DNA of 64,000 nucleotides from Planctomycetota bacterium. GTDB taxonomy: Bacteria > Planctomycetota > Phycisphaerae > SM23-33. Numbering within the stretch: position 1 is the first letter of the stretch; every line of letters begins with the position of its first letter. Location of the stretch: contig JAKJER010000022.1 of the NCBI GenBank assembly GCA_022705325.1, positions 35,401 to 99,400 of the forward strand. The letters run 5' to 3'. Made by a program: the position numbers and the translations under genes. Positions 55,709-64,000 of this stretch are shown piece after piece. Below the pieces are notes generated by a model, which made no database searches, had not been told where the DNA came from, and saw nothing but the letters and a program-made list of their open reading frames with translations.

Positions 55709-56125
55709 TCACAGATCCAGGATGACCTCGCCCTGCCATCGACCTTCGACCCGCTCGATCCGCAGGGCGTGGTAGGTGACGGCCTTCACTTCGCGGTCGA
55801 TGGCGTGTCGGTCCGCGTCGTACGGCTCGCCATGCAATTCGGCCCGCACGTGCCACTCGCCCGCCTGCGCCGAGATGTGGTGCACCATGAACCGGTCCAC
55901 CTGGATGGCGTTCATGACCTCCACCAGGAAGTCCACCGCCAGCGCCTCGCCGTCTTCGGATCGCGCTTCCGCCTCCCTAACCTGGGCGGGCCGGACCTGC
56001 TCCGACGGGCAGATCTCCGCCGCCAGGCCTTCGCCCAGGGCTTCGAGCAGTTCGGCCAGGCTGTCGGCGCGGGCGGAGAGTCCCAGGTCGGCGGTGTGCT
56101 CGAACGTGCAGCATTGCTTGGCCAT
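55709..56125 (-). CDS. archease, RtcB activating protein
   Basis: The start at 56125 (MAKQCCTFEH) gives 138 residues, the usual archease length. FEHTADLGLSARADSLAELL at the N-terminus, with Asp13 in the metal site, and KAVTYHALRIE (from residue 114) near the C-terminus are the family signatures. Archease helps RtcB transfer GMP and allows multiple turnover. The pairing with rtcB in one transcript supports both calls. Confidence 0.92.
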   Translation of the reverse strand: MAKQCCTFEHTADLGLSARADSLAELLEALGEGLAAEICPSEQVRPAQVREAEARSEDGEALAVDFLVEVMNAIQVDRFMVHHISAQAGEWHVRAELHGEPYDADRHAIDREVKAVTYHALRIERVEGRWQGEVILDL

Positions 56126-56189
56126 GTGGGCATCATAACCAACCCTCGATGTTCGTGCGAGGGGCCTAGAATAAGTAGAGGAGCGAATC

Positions 56190-56546
56190 ATGGAAGAGTC
56201 ATGCCCAATGGCGCCGCTGGCGGACATGAAGTGCGTGCCGTGCCGGGGCGGCGTGCCTCCGCTGAAGGGGGCGGAACTGGACAAGCTGGCCGCGCGGCTG
56301 CCGTTGTGGAAGGTCGTCGACGAGCACCACCTCGTCCGCACTTTTCGCTTCCCGGACTTCGCGCGGGCCCTGGAGTTCGTCAACACGGTCGGCCGAATCG
56401 CCGAGGAGCAGCAGCACCACCCCAACATCTTTCTGGCCTGGGGCAGAGCGACGATCGAAATCTACACGCACAAGATCGACGGCCTGACCGAAAGCGACTT
56501 CATCCTGGCCGCCAAGATCGACCAGGCCGCGCCGGACAAGGCGTGA
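56190..56546 (+). CDS. pterin-4a-carbinolamine dehydratase
   Basis: This 118-residue protein carries the family motif AEEQQHHPNI followed by IYTHKIDGLTESDF, with three conserved His. It dehydrates 4a-hydroxytetrahydrobiopterin to recycle the cofactor of aromatic amino acid hydroxylases, or acts in related pterin chemistry. A Cys pair (MKCVPCRGG) near the N-terminus is common in bacterial homologues. No aromatic hydroxylase gene is nearby. It converges with rsgA, with four bases between stops. Confidence 0.88.
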   Translation: MEESCPMAPLADMKCVPCRGGVPPLKGAELDKLAARLPLWKVVDEHHLVRTFRFPDFARALEFVNTVGRIAEEQQHHPNIFLAWGRATIEIYTHKIDGLTESDFILAAKIDQAAPDKA

Positions 56547-56550
56547 GCGT

Positions 56551-57675
56551 TCAGCCTTCCAGCGTCTCCAGCAGGCGGAGATAGCTTTCGTATCGTCGGC
56601 GCGGCAGTTCATCGGCTTCGGCGGCGCGGGCGACTTCGCAGCCTGGCTCGTGGGTGTGGGTGCAGTCGCGGAAGCGGCACTGTTGGGCGAAGGGGATGAA
56701 CTCCGGAAAGAACCAGGGCAACTCGGCGGGGTCCAGGCGCAAGGCCAACTCGCGGATGCCCGGGGTGTCGAGGATGAGTCCGCCTTCGGGCAGGTCGTAG
56801 ACGCTGACGGAGGTGGTGGTGTGGCGGCCCCGCTCGTCGGCGGCCCGGATGGAGCCGACGGCCGCCTCGGCCGCGGGCACCAGGGCGTTGATCAGCGTGC
56901 TCTTGCCCACGCCGGAGGCCCCGGCCATCACCGAGCGTCGTCCGGCCAGGCGGTTTCGCAGATCGTCCAGGCCCTCGCCGGTCAGGGCGGAACAGGCGAT
57001 CGACTCCAGGCCCATGGCGGCGAACTCCTCGATGATCTTCGGTTGGGGCAGGCCCAGATCGATCTTGTTGAGCACGAGCAGGCTGTCCATTTCGCCGCGC
57101 TGGGCGATGATGAGGTAGCGATCGATCAGGCCGTGCCGCAGCGGGGGCTGGCGGGTGGCGGCGACGATCAGCAGCAGGTCCATGTTGGCGGCGATGACCT
57201 TCTCGAAGGGCTTGGTGTCGTACTCGTCGCGTCGCTTGCCGGAGCGCGGCTGGGGGCGGGCCAGGGCGGTTCGGCGCGGCTGGCGCGAGAGGATCATGCC
57301 GTCGCTGCGGACCTTGTCGGACTGCTGGTGCTCCCGGGAGACCTGCTGCGGGGCCAAAGCGACGGTGACGATGTCGCCGACAGCCAGCGCCGTCGCCGTC
57401 GGCGGGGCGCGGAAGGTCTTGGCGATGTTGCATTGGAGAACGCGCTGATCGGTGCGGACCAAAGCCCCGCCGGGGAACTGGCCCACCACCATGCCTTCCA
57501 CTCGCACCAGATCGTCGAGGGCTTCGCTGCCGGCCTCCAACTCCCGCGGGGGGAGCTTTACCGCGGGCGGCGCCAATCGCTGATGACCGTGCATCGACTC
57601 CACGTCCTCGCCGCCGGCCAGCCGTTCCTGCCAGCCTTTGACCCGCCGCCTCGATTTGCCTTTCCGCTTGGCCAT
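56551..57675 (-). CDS. rsgA: ribosome small-subunit GTPase RsgA
   Basis: This 374-residue circularly permuted GTPase has an N-terminal OB-like region, then G4 VLNKIDL (about 201-207), G5 SALTGEG, G1 GASGVGKST (252-260) and G3 DTPG (303-306), an order that defines the family. The zinc site Cys333, Cys338, His340, Cys346 (CRFRDCTHTHEPGC) is complete. RsgA checks maturation of the 30S subunit. The N-terminal ~50 residues are basic and extended compared with the E. coli protein. Confidence 0.93.
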   Translation of the reverse strand: MAKRKGKSRRRVKGWQERLAGGEDVESMHGHQRLAPPAVKLPPRELEAGSEALDDLVRVEGMVVGQFPGGALVRTDQRVLQCNIAKTFRAPPTATALAVGDIVTVALAPQQVSREHQQSDKVRSDGMILSRQPRRTALARPQPRSGKRRDEYDTKPFEKVIAANMDLLLIVAATRQPPLRHGLIDRYLIIAQRGEMDSLLVLNKIDLGLPQPKIIEEFAAMGLESIACSALTGEGLDDLRNRLAGRRSVMAGASGVGKSTLINALVPAAEAAVGSIRAADERGRHTTTSVSVYDLPEGGLILDTPGIRELALRLDPAELPWFFPEFIPFAQQCRFRDCTHTHEPGCEVARAAEADELPRRRYESYLRLLETLEG

Positions 57676-57746
57676 GCGAACGGCATTATACCGTCAAACT
57701 TGCGCATTCGGCAGGATCGACCGCGACAGGGGCGCCCGTCGCCGCA

Positions 57747-58775
57747 TCATCGCACGCTCTTCTCGGCTGCACCCGAGGCTGTCGCCTTGGTCGGCGGGGG
57801 CGACTTCTTCAGGTGGGCGTCGAGAAACTCGATTAACCGACCGCGGTTCTCGCGCGTGGCGAAATACATGGTCTCGCCCGCTCCCTCCTGGGGCGTCTTG
57901 CGCCTGGAGTCGCCGTGGCCGGCGCCGTCGATTCGGTGCAGGGCGATGGGCACGCCGGCCTGTATGCACGCGTCGCGAAGGCGCTCGCTCTGGTTGATCA
58001 ACACCGTCCGGTCGGCTGTGCCGTGGAAGGCGAGGATCGGGGCGTCGCCCGGCGAGACGTGCCAGGCGGGGCTGGCGAGCCTGGCCCGGTCGAGGTTCTC
58101 CTGCACGGGCCCGCCCAGGAGTTGATAGACCTTGCCGCCCCTCTTGTCGGTCTGCTCAGGCTGGTCCTTGGAGCGCAGGACGAAGTCCGTCGGGCCGTAG
58201 AAATCCGCAACGGCGGCGACGCGGGAGGACCGATCGAGGTTGCCCCCGACCGTCCCTTCCAGCCGCTTGTCCCCGTCGGTCAGGCCAAGCAGCAGGGCCA
58301 AGTGCCCGCCCGCGGAGCATCCGATGGCCGCGATGCCCGACGCGTCGCAGCCGTACCGGCCCGCGTGTGTCCGCAGCCAGCGGACGGCGCCCTTGCAGTC
58401 GTGGATCTGGGCGGGGAACGGCGCCGTCTCGCTGAAGCGGTACTCGACGCTCGCGACGGCGTAGCCCGCCTCGACCAGCGGGCCGAAGAACCAGGGCGCC
58501 TGCTTCCGACTGCCCCCGCGCCAGCCCCCGCCGTGAATGTACACCACCAACGGGGCGTTCTTTGCCTTCGCGGGCAGGTGGAGGTCCAGGTGGAGTTCCC
58601 GGCCGTCCACCTCGGCGTAAACAAGGTCGGCTACCACCTTGTCGGCCGCACCGGCCTGGCCCGGGGCGAACGCCAGCAGCAGGCCCAGGGCCAGCACCGG
58701 GCAATAGAGTCCCGACGGGAACGACTCGCTGTCATGAGAAGGTGCGATGGCAGAACGCGATCGGGTGCGGTTCAT
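57747..58775 (-). CDS. secreted alpha/beta-hydrolase esterase
   Basis: The start at 58775 gives 342 residues with a signal peptide-like segment (LALGLLLAFAPGQAGA, about 27-42). The oxyanion motif HGGGWRGG, the nucleophile GCSAGGHLAL, an Asp in FHGTADRTV and a His in GAGHGDSR complete the esterase/lipase (hormone-sensitive lipase or BD-FAE-like) pattern. Planctomycete genomes hold many such exported esterases, often acting on acetylated or feruloylated polysaccharides. It is single and divergent from the HEAT-repeat gene. Confidence 0.83.
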   Translation of the reverse strand: MNRTRSRSAIAPSHDSESFPSGLYCPVLALGLLLAFAPGQAGAADKVVADLVYAEVDGRELHLDLHLPAKAKNAPLVVYIHGGGWRGGSRKQAPWFFGPLVEAGYAVASVEYRFSETAPFPAQIHDCKGAVRWLRTHAGRYGCDASGIAAIGCSAGGHLALLLGLTDGDKRLEGTVGGNLDRSSRVAAVADFYGPTDFVLRSKDQPEQTDKRGGKVYQLLGGPVQENLDRARLASPAWHVSPGDAPILAFHGTADRTVLINQSERLRDACIQAGVPIALHRIDGAGHGDSRRKTPQEGAGETMYFATRENRGRLIEFLDAHLKKSPPPTKATASGAAEKSVR

Positions 58776-58949
58776 CCTGTTGCTCCAGAAGTACGACAAG
58801 CGACAGATACCTTACGGGCCGCAGGGGAAGGACGCAACATCGCTTCCGTTGCGGGCGGCGTTAGTCCGGGCCTGGGACCTGCGGCAGGCTTGCATTCCTG
58901 CTGCAATGCGGGGATAGTTCCGGAAACCCGATTCTCCGGAGTACCAGAC

Positions 58950-60220
58950 ATGCACGCTTCTGCCGCTGGCCCACGTATCGCCTGTCCGCCCGCCCGCACC
59001 GTCTTGCTGCTCGCAGCCGTCTGGTTTGCATTCAGCCCCGCCGCGCCGGCGCTGGCGGTTGACGCTTCGCCGCGCCCGGCAAACCCGCCGGTGACTGGCA
59101 GACGCACGTCGCGCGGGAGGGCTACCAGGTGGAGTTCCCGCCGGGCAAGATCATGCGCCAGATCCAGGGCGGCATCACCATCATCTACGCGCTCCAGGCG
59201 GGCGAGAAGGCGGCGTACCTGGCCTCGTCGACGAGGGTTCCCGTCCAGGACCCCACGCCGGAGATGATGGACGGCATTCAGCGGGGCGTCGCGTCCAAGG
59301 GCAAGATCGTGGGCTCCAAGGACCTGCCCGCTCAGGACGGCATGCTCGTCCGCCAGATCGTGGTCCGCGACCTTCGCCAGCCCATGGTCACGGTCGATCG
59401 GATCATGCTGGGGCGGGGGAAGATCTACCAGGTGCTGGTGGTGGGGGGCAAGGACCTCAGCGACGACCCGGACACCCAGCGGTTCTTTCAGTCGTTCAAG
59501 CTGCTGTCCGCCCAGCAGCCGGAGGCAACCAAGCCGAAAACGGACCCCCCGGTCGCTGAGCGGCCCGCGACGCCGCGGCCGCCAAGGCCGGCCCCCGCGA
59601 CCAGGCCCGCGCCTCGTCCCCTAGCCAAACCCGATACGCCCTCAGCCGCCGAGACCGACCCCATCTCGGCCGCCCTGGAGGGGCTGAAGTCCGAGGACCT
59701 TCACCAGCGCAAGGCAGCCCTGCGAAAGCTCCAGGGCGTGCAGGTCGATCCGAAGCGGCGGGTGGAGGTGGCCAAGGCCATCGTGCCCATGCTGTCGGAA
59801 AGCGACGGCTTCGCGCGGGGAGACGCCCTGAAGACCCTGCCGGCCTGGTGGACGCCGGAGGTTCTGCCCGACGTGATCAAGGCCACGCAGGACGCCCAGT
59901 TCAGCGTCCGCTGGGCTGCCTATGACGCCTTGGGCCAGATGCCGGATGAGCGCTCGGCCAAGGCGTGCGCGGAAGGTCTGGCTACCGAACAGGGCAAGGC
60001 CAAGCAAGCCCTCAAGAGGCTGGGCTCGATGGCGGAGCCGGCCGTGCTCAAGATGCTGAGCAACCAGGACCGCAAAGTCGTCACCGCGGCCTGTGATGTG
60101 CTGGGCGAGATCGGCACGGCCAAGAGCGGCGCCGCCCTCCAGGCATTGACCAGGCACAAGGACTTCTTCATCCGCTCGGCCGCCAGCAGGGCGTTGAAAA
60201 AGCTGAAGGAGCGGAAGTGA
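58950..60220 (+). CDS. HEAT-repeat protein with signal peptide in a different frame (frameshift)
   Basis: The body (GTG at 59129 if read alone, 363 residues) has an N-terminal PsbP/DUF1795-like β domain, a Pro-rich linker and a C-terminal HEAT-type helical domain of about 170 residues (VRWAAYDALGQMPDE, FIRSAASRALKKLKE). Its frame stays open upstream to 59063 and encodes DWQTHVAREGYQVEFPPGK, which clearly belongs to the domain, but there is a stop at 59060. A good signal peptide (MHASAAG to APALAVDASP) starts at ATG 58950 in another frame. A one-base loss between about 59060 and 59090 would explain this. It could be a genuine mutation, a sequencing error or a programmed event. Confidence 0.6.
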
Positions 60221-60305
60221 CGCTTGTAGTGCGCCCGTAAGAGCGTCGCAACGGACGCCGCCTCTCGGCGTCAATACGCCCCGCCTTACGGCGGAACTAC
60301 GAGCG
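60221..60305. repeat. 85-base palindromic element directly after a stop codon
   Basis: The outer arms 60221-60241 and 60285-60305 pair at 17 of 21 positions. An inner hairpin GACGCCG-CCTCT-CGGCGTC lies at 60254-60272. The element begins at the base after the TGA of the HEAT-repeat gene and fills most of the gap to the DapA-like gene's end. It could act as a bidirectional terminator, but the nested arms and lack of U-tract look more like a REP/MITE-type repeat. Confidence 0.5.
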
Positions 60306-60325
60306 TTCGGCAGGCGGCTTCAGCC

Positions 60326-61345
60326 TTACCTCAGCCACTGATCCCTGTGCGCCGCCACGAACTCGTCGTCGGCGAGGTGGGGATAGGCGCGGCAGACGCG
60401 GTCGATCTCCTCGGCCTGGCCGGGCGAGAGGGTCTCGTCGCCGTTGAGGCACCAAGTGCCTTCGAGCAGGCCCTGGCGGCGGAGGACCTCGTGGATGCCG
60501 GCGATGCAGCCGCGGTAGTTGTTGGCGGCGTCGAAGAAGGCAGCGTTAGCGTCGGTGACCTCCACGTTCAGGGACAGCCAATCCTCGTCCACCCCGCCGC
60601 CGGCAGCGATCAGGGCGTGAATTCGGTCGAGCATTCGGACGGCCTGGCGGGTCCAGACGGCCCAGTGGCCCAGCAGCCCGCCGACGATACGAAGCGTCCG
60701 CCCGGCGAAGCGGTAGGGCGTGAGCAGGTCGGCGACGATGTTGTCGTCGTTGCCGGTGTAGAGGGCGAGGTCGTCGCGCCCGGAGTCGGCGACGGCGCGG
60801 ACGACGTCGAGCGTCTGGTAGCGGTTGAATGGGGCGATCTTGACGGCGACGACGTTGTCGATCTCGGCCAGGCCGCGCCAGAACGCGTAAGGGAGGATTC
60901 GCCCGCCGACCGACGGCTGGAGGTAGAAGCCGACGACGGGAATGATGCCCGCGACGGTTCGCACGTGGGCGAGCAACTCGTCCGTGCTGGCCTTGCGAAG
61001 GGCGCCCAGGCCCAGCAGGACGGCGTCGTAGCCGCACCGGGCGGCGAACTCGGCCTCGCGGACGGCCTGGGGCGTCGGCCCGACGACGCCGGCGATCTTG
61101 ACCGCGTCGCTGGCGCGAAGCTCCTCCATGGCGAGTTGGAGGACGGGCTCGTATAGGCCGTGTCTCGGGTCGCGGATCTCGAACTGGGTGGTGTGGACGC
61201 CGATGGCCATGCCGCCCGCGCCGGCGGCGAGGTAGTAGCGCGTGAGGGCCCGCTGGCGGCGCTCGTCAAGCGTGCGCCGGGCGGTGAGGGCCAGCGGATG
61301 AGCGGGGATCACCGCGCCTCGACGCAGCCGGTCTCGCCAGGCCAT
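60326..61345 (-). CDS. DapA/NAL-superfamily aldolase-like protein
   Basis: This 339-residue TIM-barrel protein has AGAGGMAIGVHTTQFEIRD, KIAGVVG, VVGFYLQPSVGG (Tyr141 in the position of the catalytic Tyr) and VVAVKIAPF with Lys169 in the position of the Schiff-base Lys. These mark the class I aldolases of the dihydrodipicolinate synthase/N-acetylneuraminate lyase superfamily. The substrate is not predictable; a 2-keto acid is expected. Its start shares one base with the stop of the upstream epimerase gene, so the pair forms an operon. Confidence 0.75.
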   Translation of the reverse strand: MAWRDRLRRGAVIPAHPLALTARRTLDERRQRALTRYYLAAGAGGMAIGVHTTQFEIRDPRHGLYEPVLQLAMEELRASDAVKIAGVVGPTPQAVREAEFAARCGYDAVLLGLGALRKASTDELLAHVRTVAGIIPVVGFYLQPSVGGRILPYAFWRGLAEIDNVVAVKIAPFNRYQTLDVVRAVADSGRDDLALYTGNDDNIVADLLTPYRFAGRTLRIVGGLLGHWAVWTRQAVRMLDRIHALIAAGGGVDEDWLSLNVEVTDANAAFFDAANNYRGCIAGIHEVLRRQGLLEGTWCLNGDETLSPGQAEEIDRVCRAYPHLADDEFVAAHRDQWLR

Positions 61346-62382
61346 CAGAACCTCCCGTCCCGCGTCTCGAAGTGGGTGGGCTTGCCCAGGCTCGCCCCGC
61401 CCTGGGCGATCCAGTCCGCCGTCCAGTCGATTACCTGCTCGACCGGGACTCCGGGCGGGCCGAACATCCGCCCGCAGAGCGCGGCGCTGCTGAGCAGGGC
61501 GGTGGGGGACTCGGCGCCGGTGAAGACAGGATCAATGCCCAGCCGCTCGGCGAATCGCTGGGCGATCCAGCGGACCGCGAGCGTCTGGAGCCCGGTCAGG
61601 TTAAGCACCAGCGGGGGCGACTGGGCGTGGGCGAGCGATCGCAGGCAGACGGAGTTGGCGTCGCCCTGCCAGATGACGTTGACGTGGCCCATGGTCAGAT
61701 CGACCGGCTGGCGGAGGAAGACCTTCCGGCCGATATCGTGGAGCACGCCGTACCTCGGCTCGACGGCGTAGTTGAGGCGGAGCAGCACCGTCGGCGTTCC
61801 GTTGAGGCGGGAGAAGTGCGTGAAGATCCGCTCCCGCCCGAGAGCGGACATCGCGTACTCGCCGACCGGCCCAACGGGCGAGGTCTCGGTTGGTCCGCCC
61901 CCGTCGACGGGCGTGAGCGGGTAGACGTTGCCGGTGGAGAAGGCGACGATCCGCGAACGGGCGAAGCGCTCGGCGACCCGGCCGGGCAGGTAACTGTTCA
62001 TGGCCCAGGTGTAGGCCTCGTCGCCGGTGGAGCCGAACTTGCGGGCGGCCATGTAGATCACGTTGGGCGCTTCAGGCAGGGTGTCGAGCGCGCCGGGGGC
62101 GAGCAGGTCTGCGGGGATGGTCTCGATGCCGTAGCGATCGAGGGCGTCGCGGGCGGCGGGGTCGGCGAATCGGGCGACGCCGATGATCCTGCGACGGACG
62201 CCGGCGGCCTCGCGCGCCCGCCGCGCCCGCCGGGCCAGGCTGGGGCCCATCTTGCCCGACACGCCCAGAATCAGCAGGTCGCCCTCCAACTCGCGCATGG
62301 CCTGGACGTCGGCCGGCGTCGGCTCAGACAGGACGTCATCTAGTTGTTCGTCGGACGCGATGTGCATGGGGGCATTGTCCAT
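61345..62382 (-). CDS. NAD-dependent epimerase/dehydratase-like protein
   Basis: The start is placed at 62382 (MDNAPMHIAS), giving 345 residues; 62367 is also possible. The Rossmann motif is GVSGKMGPSLA. FSTGNVYPLTP and GEYAMSALGRERIF occupy the catalytic Ser and Tyr positions, but the Lys usually four residues after Tyr is Ala. LLRLNYAVEPRYGVLHDI is a strong family marker. The gene partners the DapA-like aldolase gene. It may be a sugar-nucleotide epimerase relative that has lost redox cycling, or a family with a different base. Confidence 0.7.
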   Translation of the reverse strand: MDNAPMHIASDEQLDDVLSEPTPADVQAMRELEGDLLILGVSGKMGPSLARRARRAREAAGVRRRIIGVARFADPAARDALDRYGIETIPADLLAPGALDTLPEAPNVIYMAARKFGSTGDEAYTWAMNSYLPGRVAERFARSRIVAFSTGNVYPLTPVDGGGPTETSPVGPVGEYAMSALGRERIFTHFSRLNGTPTVLLRLNYAVEPRYGVLHDIGRKVFLRQPVDLTMGHVNVIWQGDANSVCLRSLAHAQSPPLVLNLTGLQTLAVRWIAQRFAERLGIDPVFTGAESPTALLSSAALCGRMFGPPGVPVEQVIDWTADWIAQGGASLGKPTHFETRDGRF

Positions 62383-62445
62383 CGGCGAGCGGCGATTGAC
62401 AAGGGGCCGGCGACGCCTTGGCGTTTGTCTTCCGCGATGGAACGA

Positions 62446-62473
62446 CAAAGCCCACCCCTGGGGGTGGGCTTTG
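62446..62473 (-). terminator. intrinsic terminator of pgk
   Basis: CAAAGCCCACCCC and GGGGTGGGCTTTG form a 13-base-pair stem with a 2-base loop, 30 bases after the pgk stop. The stem sequence closely matches the terminator at 6871. Confidence 0.8.
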
Positions 62474-62502
62474 GGTTTCGCATCTAGATGAGTCGCCCGC
62501 TT

Positions 62503-63771
62503 CTACTTCTTGTCCAGCACCTCGATGGGGGGCATGGCCTTGCCTTCGAGGTACTGCAACGAGGCCCCGCCGCCGGTGGAGACGTGGGTCATCTTGCCGT
62601 CCAGGCCCATCTCCTCGACGGCGGCTGCCGAGTCGCCCCCGCCGATGACGCTGACGCTGCCCTTGTCGGTGGCGTCGGCGACGGCCTGGGCGACGGCCTT
62701 GGTGCCCTCGGCGTAGTCGGGGGCTTCGAACACGCCCATTGGCCCGTTCCAGACGATCGTGCCGGCGGCCAGGACCGCGTCACGGTAGGCCTGCACGGTC
62801 TTGGGCCCGATGTCCATGCCCATGAGCCCGTCGGGGATGTTCACGTCCTGGATGACCGTGGGCTTGTCGCCCTGCATGGTGGCAAAGTCGAACTTGGCCG
62901 CCGCCTTGTGGTCGCAGGGCAGGAGGATCTTGCCCTGGGCGCCGTCAAGCAGCTTCTTCATCTCCTCGACCTGGTCTTCTTCGACGCGGCTCTTGCCGAC
63001 GCTGACGCCCTGGGCCTTGAGCAGCGTGTAGGCCATGGCCCCGCCGATGAGGATCTTGTCCACCTTGCCCAGCAGGGCGGAGATGAGCTTGATCTTGTCG
63101 CTGACCTTGGCCCCGCCCAGGATGGCCACGAAGGGGCGCTTGGGGTTCTTGACGGCCTCGTCGAGATACTTGATTTCCTTCTCGACCAGGAAGCCCGCGA
63201 CGGCCGGGCCGCCCTTGGCCTGAACGGCCTTGGCCACGCCGAACATGCTGACGTGCTTGCGGTGGCAGGTGCCGAAGGCGTCGTTCACGTACGCCTCGCC
63301 CAGGGAGGCCAGGGCCTGCGTGTAGGCGTCGATCTTGGCCTGCTGTTCGGGCGTGGGCTTCTTGTCGGGGTTCTTCTTGGCCTTGTCGATGAGGTCCTCT
63401 GCCGCGTTGAAGCGGACGTTCTCCAGCAGCAGGACCTGGCCCGCCTGGAGGGCGGCGGCCTTCTGCTTGTCCTCGGCTCCGCCGACGTCGCCGCTGCCCA
63501 GCTGGACGTCCTGGCCCAGCAGTTCGCTCAGCCGCTCCGCGGCGGGCTTGTTGGAGAACTCGGCCTCGTAGCCCTTGCCGCTGGGCCGGCCGCAATGGCT
63601 CATCAGCACCAGCTTGCCGCCCTGATCGAGCACCTTCTTGATCGAGGGCAGGGCCTGGACGATGCGGCGGTCGTTGGTGACCTTGCCGTCCTTGATGGGG
63701 ACGTTGAAGTCCACGCGCATCAGCACCGTCTTGCCTTGTACGTCGATGTCCGCGATTGATTTCGTCGCCAT
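62503..63771 (-). CDS. pgk: phosphoglycerate kinase
   Basis: The start at 63771 (MATKSIADID) follows AAGGA and gives 422 residues. Landmarks are VLMRVDFNVP, the hinge and substrate-binding SHCGRPSG (Cys replaces the more usual Leu), VLLLENVRF, YVNDAFGTCHR, FVAILGGAKVSDKI, WNGPMGVFE and GGGDSAAAVEEMG near the C-terminus. It makes ATP from 1,3-bisphosphoglycerate in glycolysis. A ~25-residue Lys/Pro-rich insertion follows the LENVRF block. It is monocistronic with its own promoter and terminator. Confidence 0.96.
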   Translation of the reverse strand: MATKSIADIDVQGKTVLMRVDFNVPIKDGKVTNDRRIVQALPSIKKVLDQGGKLVLMSHCGRPSGKGYEAEFSNKPAAERLSELLGQDVQLGSGDVGGAEDKQKAAALQAGQVLLLENVRFNAAEDLIDKAKKNPDKKPTPEQQAKIDAYTQALASLGEAYVNDAFGTCHRKHVSMFGVAKAVQAKGGPAVAGFLVEKEIKYLDEAVKNPKRPFVAILGGAKVSDKIKLISALLGKVDKILIGGAMAYTLLKAQGVSVGKSRVEEDQVEEMKKLLDGAQGKILLPCDHKAAAKFDFATMQGDKPTVIQDVNIPDGLMGMDIGPKTVQAYRDAVLAAGTIVWNGPMGVFEAPDYAEGTKAVAQAVADATDKGSVSVIGGGDSAAAVEEMGLDGKMTHVSTGGGASLQYLEGKAMPPIEVLDKK

Positions 63772-63828
63772 GTCTGAGTCCTTCTTGTTCTGGTTGTCCG
63801 TGGCCCCGAGCGTCGTTGGGGATTGGAG

Positions 63829-63857
63829 ACTATACGCGCGCGCCGGGGCGTTGACAA
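63829..63857 (-). promoter_or_regulatory. sigma-70-like promoter of pgk
   Basis: On the minus strand TTGTCA (63852-63857) and TATAGT (63829-63834) are separated by exactly 17 bases and each match the consensus at five of six positions. The start of transcription should lie near 63822, giving a leader of about 50 bases. Confidence 0.7.
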
Positions 63858-63880
63858 GAGTCTGCGTCAAGATCTGTCGT

Positions 63881-63923
63881 GCCACAGCGATTATGTCACC
63901 CCTTCGCCACAGCGATTATGTCA
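63881..63923. repeat. tandem 18-base repeat at window edge
   Basis: GCCACAGCGATTATGTCA occurs at 63881-63898 and again at 63906-63923, a 25-base period, and is followed by CCCC and TCCC respectively. Repeated motifs of this kind are found at ends of some insertion sequences and in regulatory regions. The following sequence to 64000 shows no start of a gene. Confidence 0.5.
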
Positions 63924-64000
63924 TCCCTGTGCCTGGGGTCTTATACCAAGAGTCGATCCTTGCGTCGTGCGATTTTCTGGATTTCGAGCTGGCCGTACCT

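Overview
The window is GC-rich (about two thirds G+C by eye) and reads as a chromosomal segment from a member of the Planctomycetota, most likely of the Phycisphaerae type. This is inferred from gene content: paired prepilin-like proteins with the H-x(n)-FTLVELLVV leader, a secreted Gfo/Idh-type oxidoreductase, very long Pro/Lys/Ala-rich proteins, a MoxR/DUF58/VWA/DUF4159 operon, archease with RtcB, and GRDARAT peptide repeats. There is no rRNA, phage module, transposase, integrase or CRISPR array. One tRNA gene (Phe, GAA) is present.

Left part (1-26 kb). A truncated Ala/Lys-rich protein carries palindromic repeats inside its reading frame. It is followed by a leftward trio (methyltransferase, LarA-like protein, C45 acyltransferase), a hypothetical acidic protein, a second LarA-like racemase, a TlpA-type thioredoxin coupled to a coiled-coil lipoprotein, an AdkA-like/NDT-like fusion, a tandem SGNH hydrolase, a 1251-residue CsgG-domain lipoprotein with eight helical modules, a GNAT acetyltransferase, trpF with an altered catalytic residue, corA, a metallophosphoesterase, a YHS-type metal-binding protein, a Rid-family protein, a secreted oxidoreductase and two tandem prepilin-like genes.

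Middle part (26-51.5 kb). A leftward four-gene cassette (L-fuconolactonase, SSS symporter, aldo/keto reductase, GH95 fucosidase) looks like a complete oxidative L-fucose utilisation unit. Next comes a seven-gene leftward operon (DUF4159, MoxR, DUF58, BatA/VWA, VWA, secreted protein, DUF4175-like giant) whose genes are mostly joined by 4-base ATGA overlaps. A propeller/NPCBM protein and a PA14/PKD/TPR protein converge after it. This interval is bounded on the right by an intact tRNA-Phe and on the left by a degenerate copy of that gene's 3' two thirds plus terminator, in direct orientation. The fucose cassette is itself bracketed by direct copies of the 3' end of the second prepilin gene.

Right part (51.5-64 kb). 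Mostly housekeeping: a SurA/PpiD-like membrane-anchored chaperone, rtcB with archease, pterin carbinolamine dehydratase, rsgA, a secreted esterase, a HEAT-repeat protein whose signal peptide lies in another frame, an epimerase/DapA-like pair, and pgk with a clear promoter and terminator. The window ends in a short tandem repeat that may be the edge of a mobile element.

Functions are assigned by reading motifs by eye. No database search was possible.
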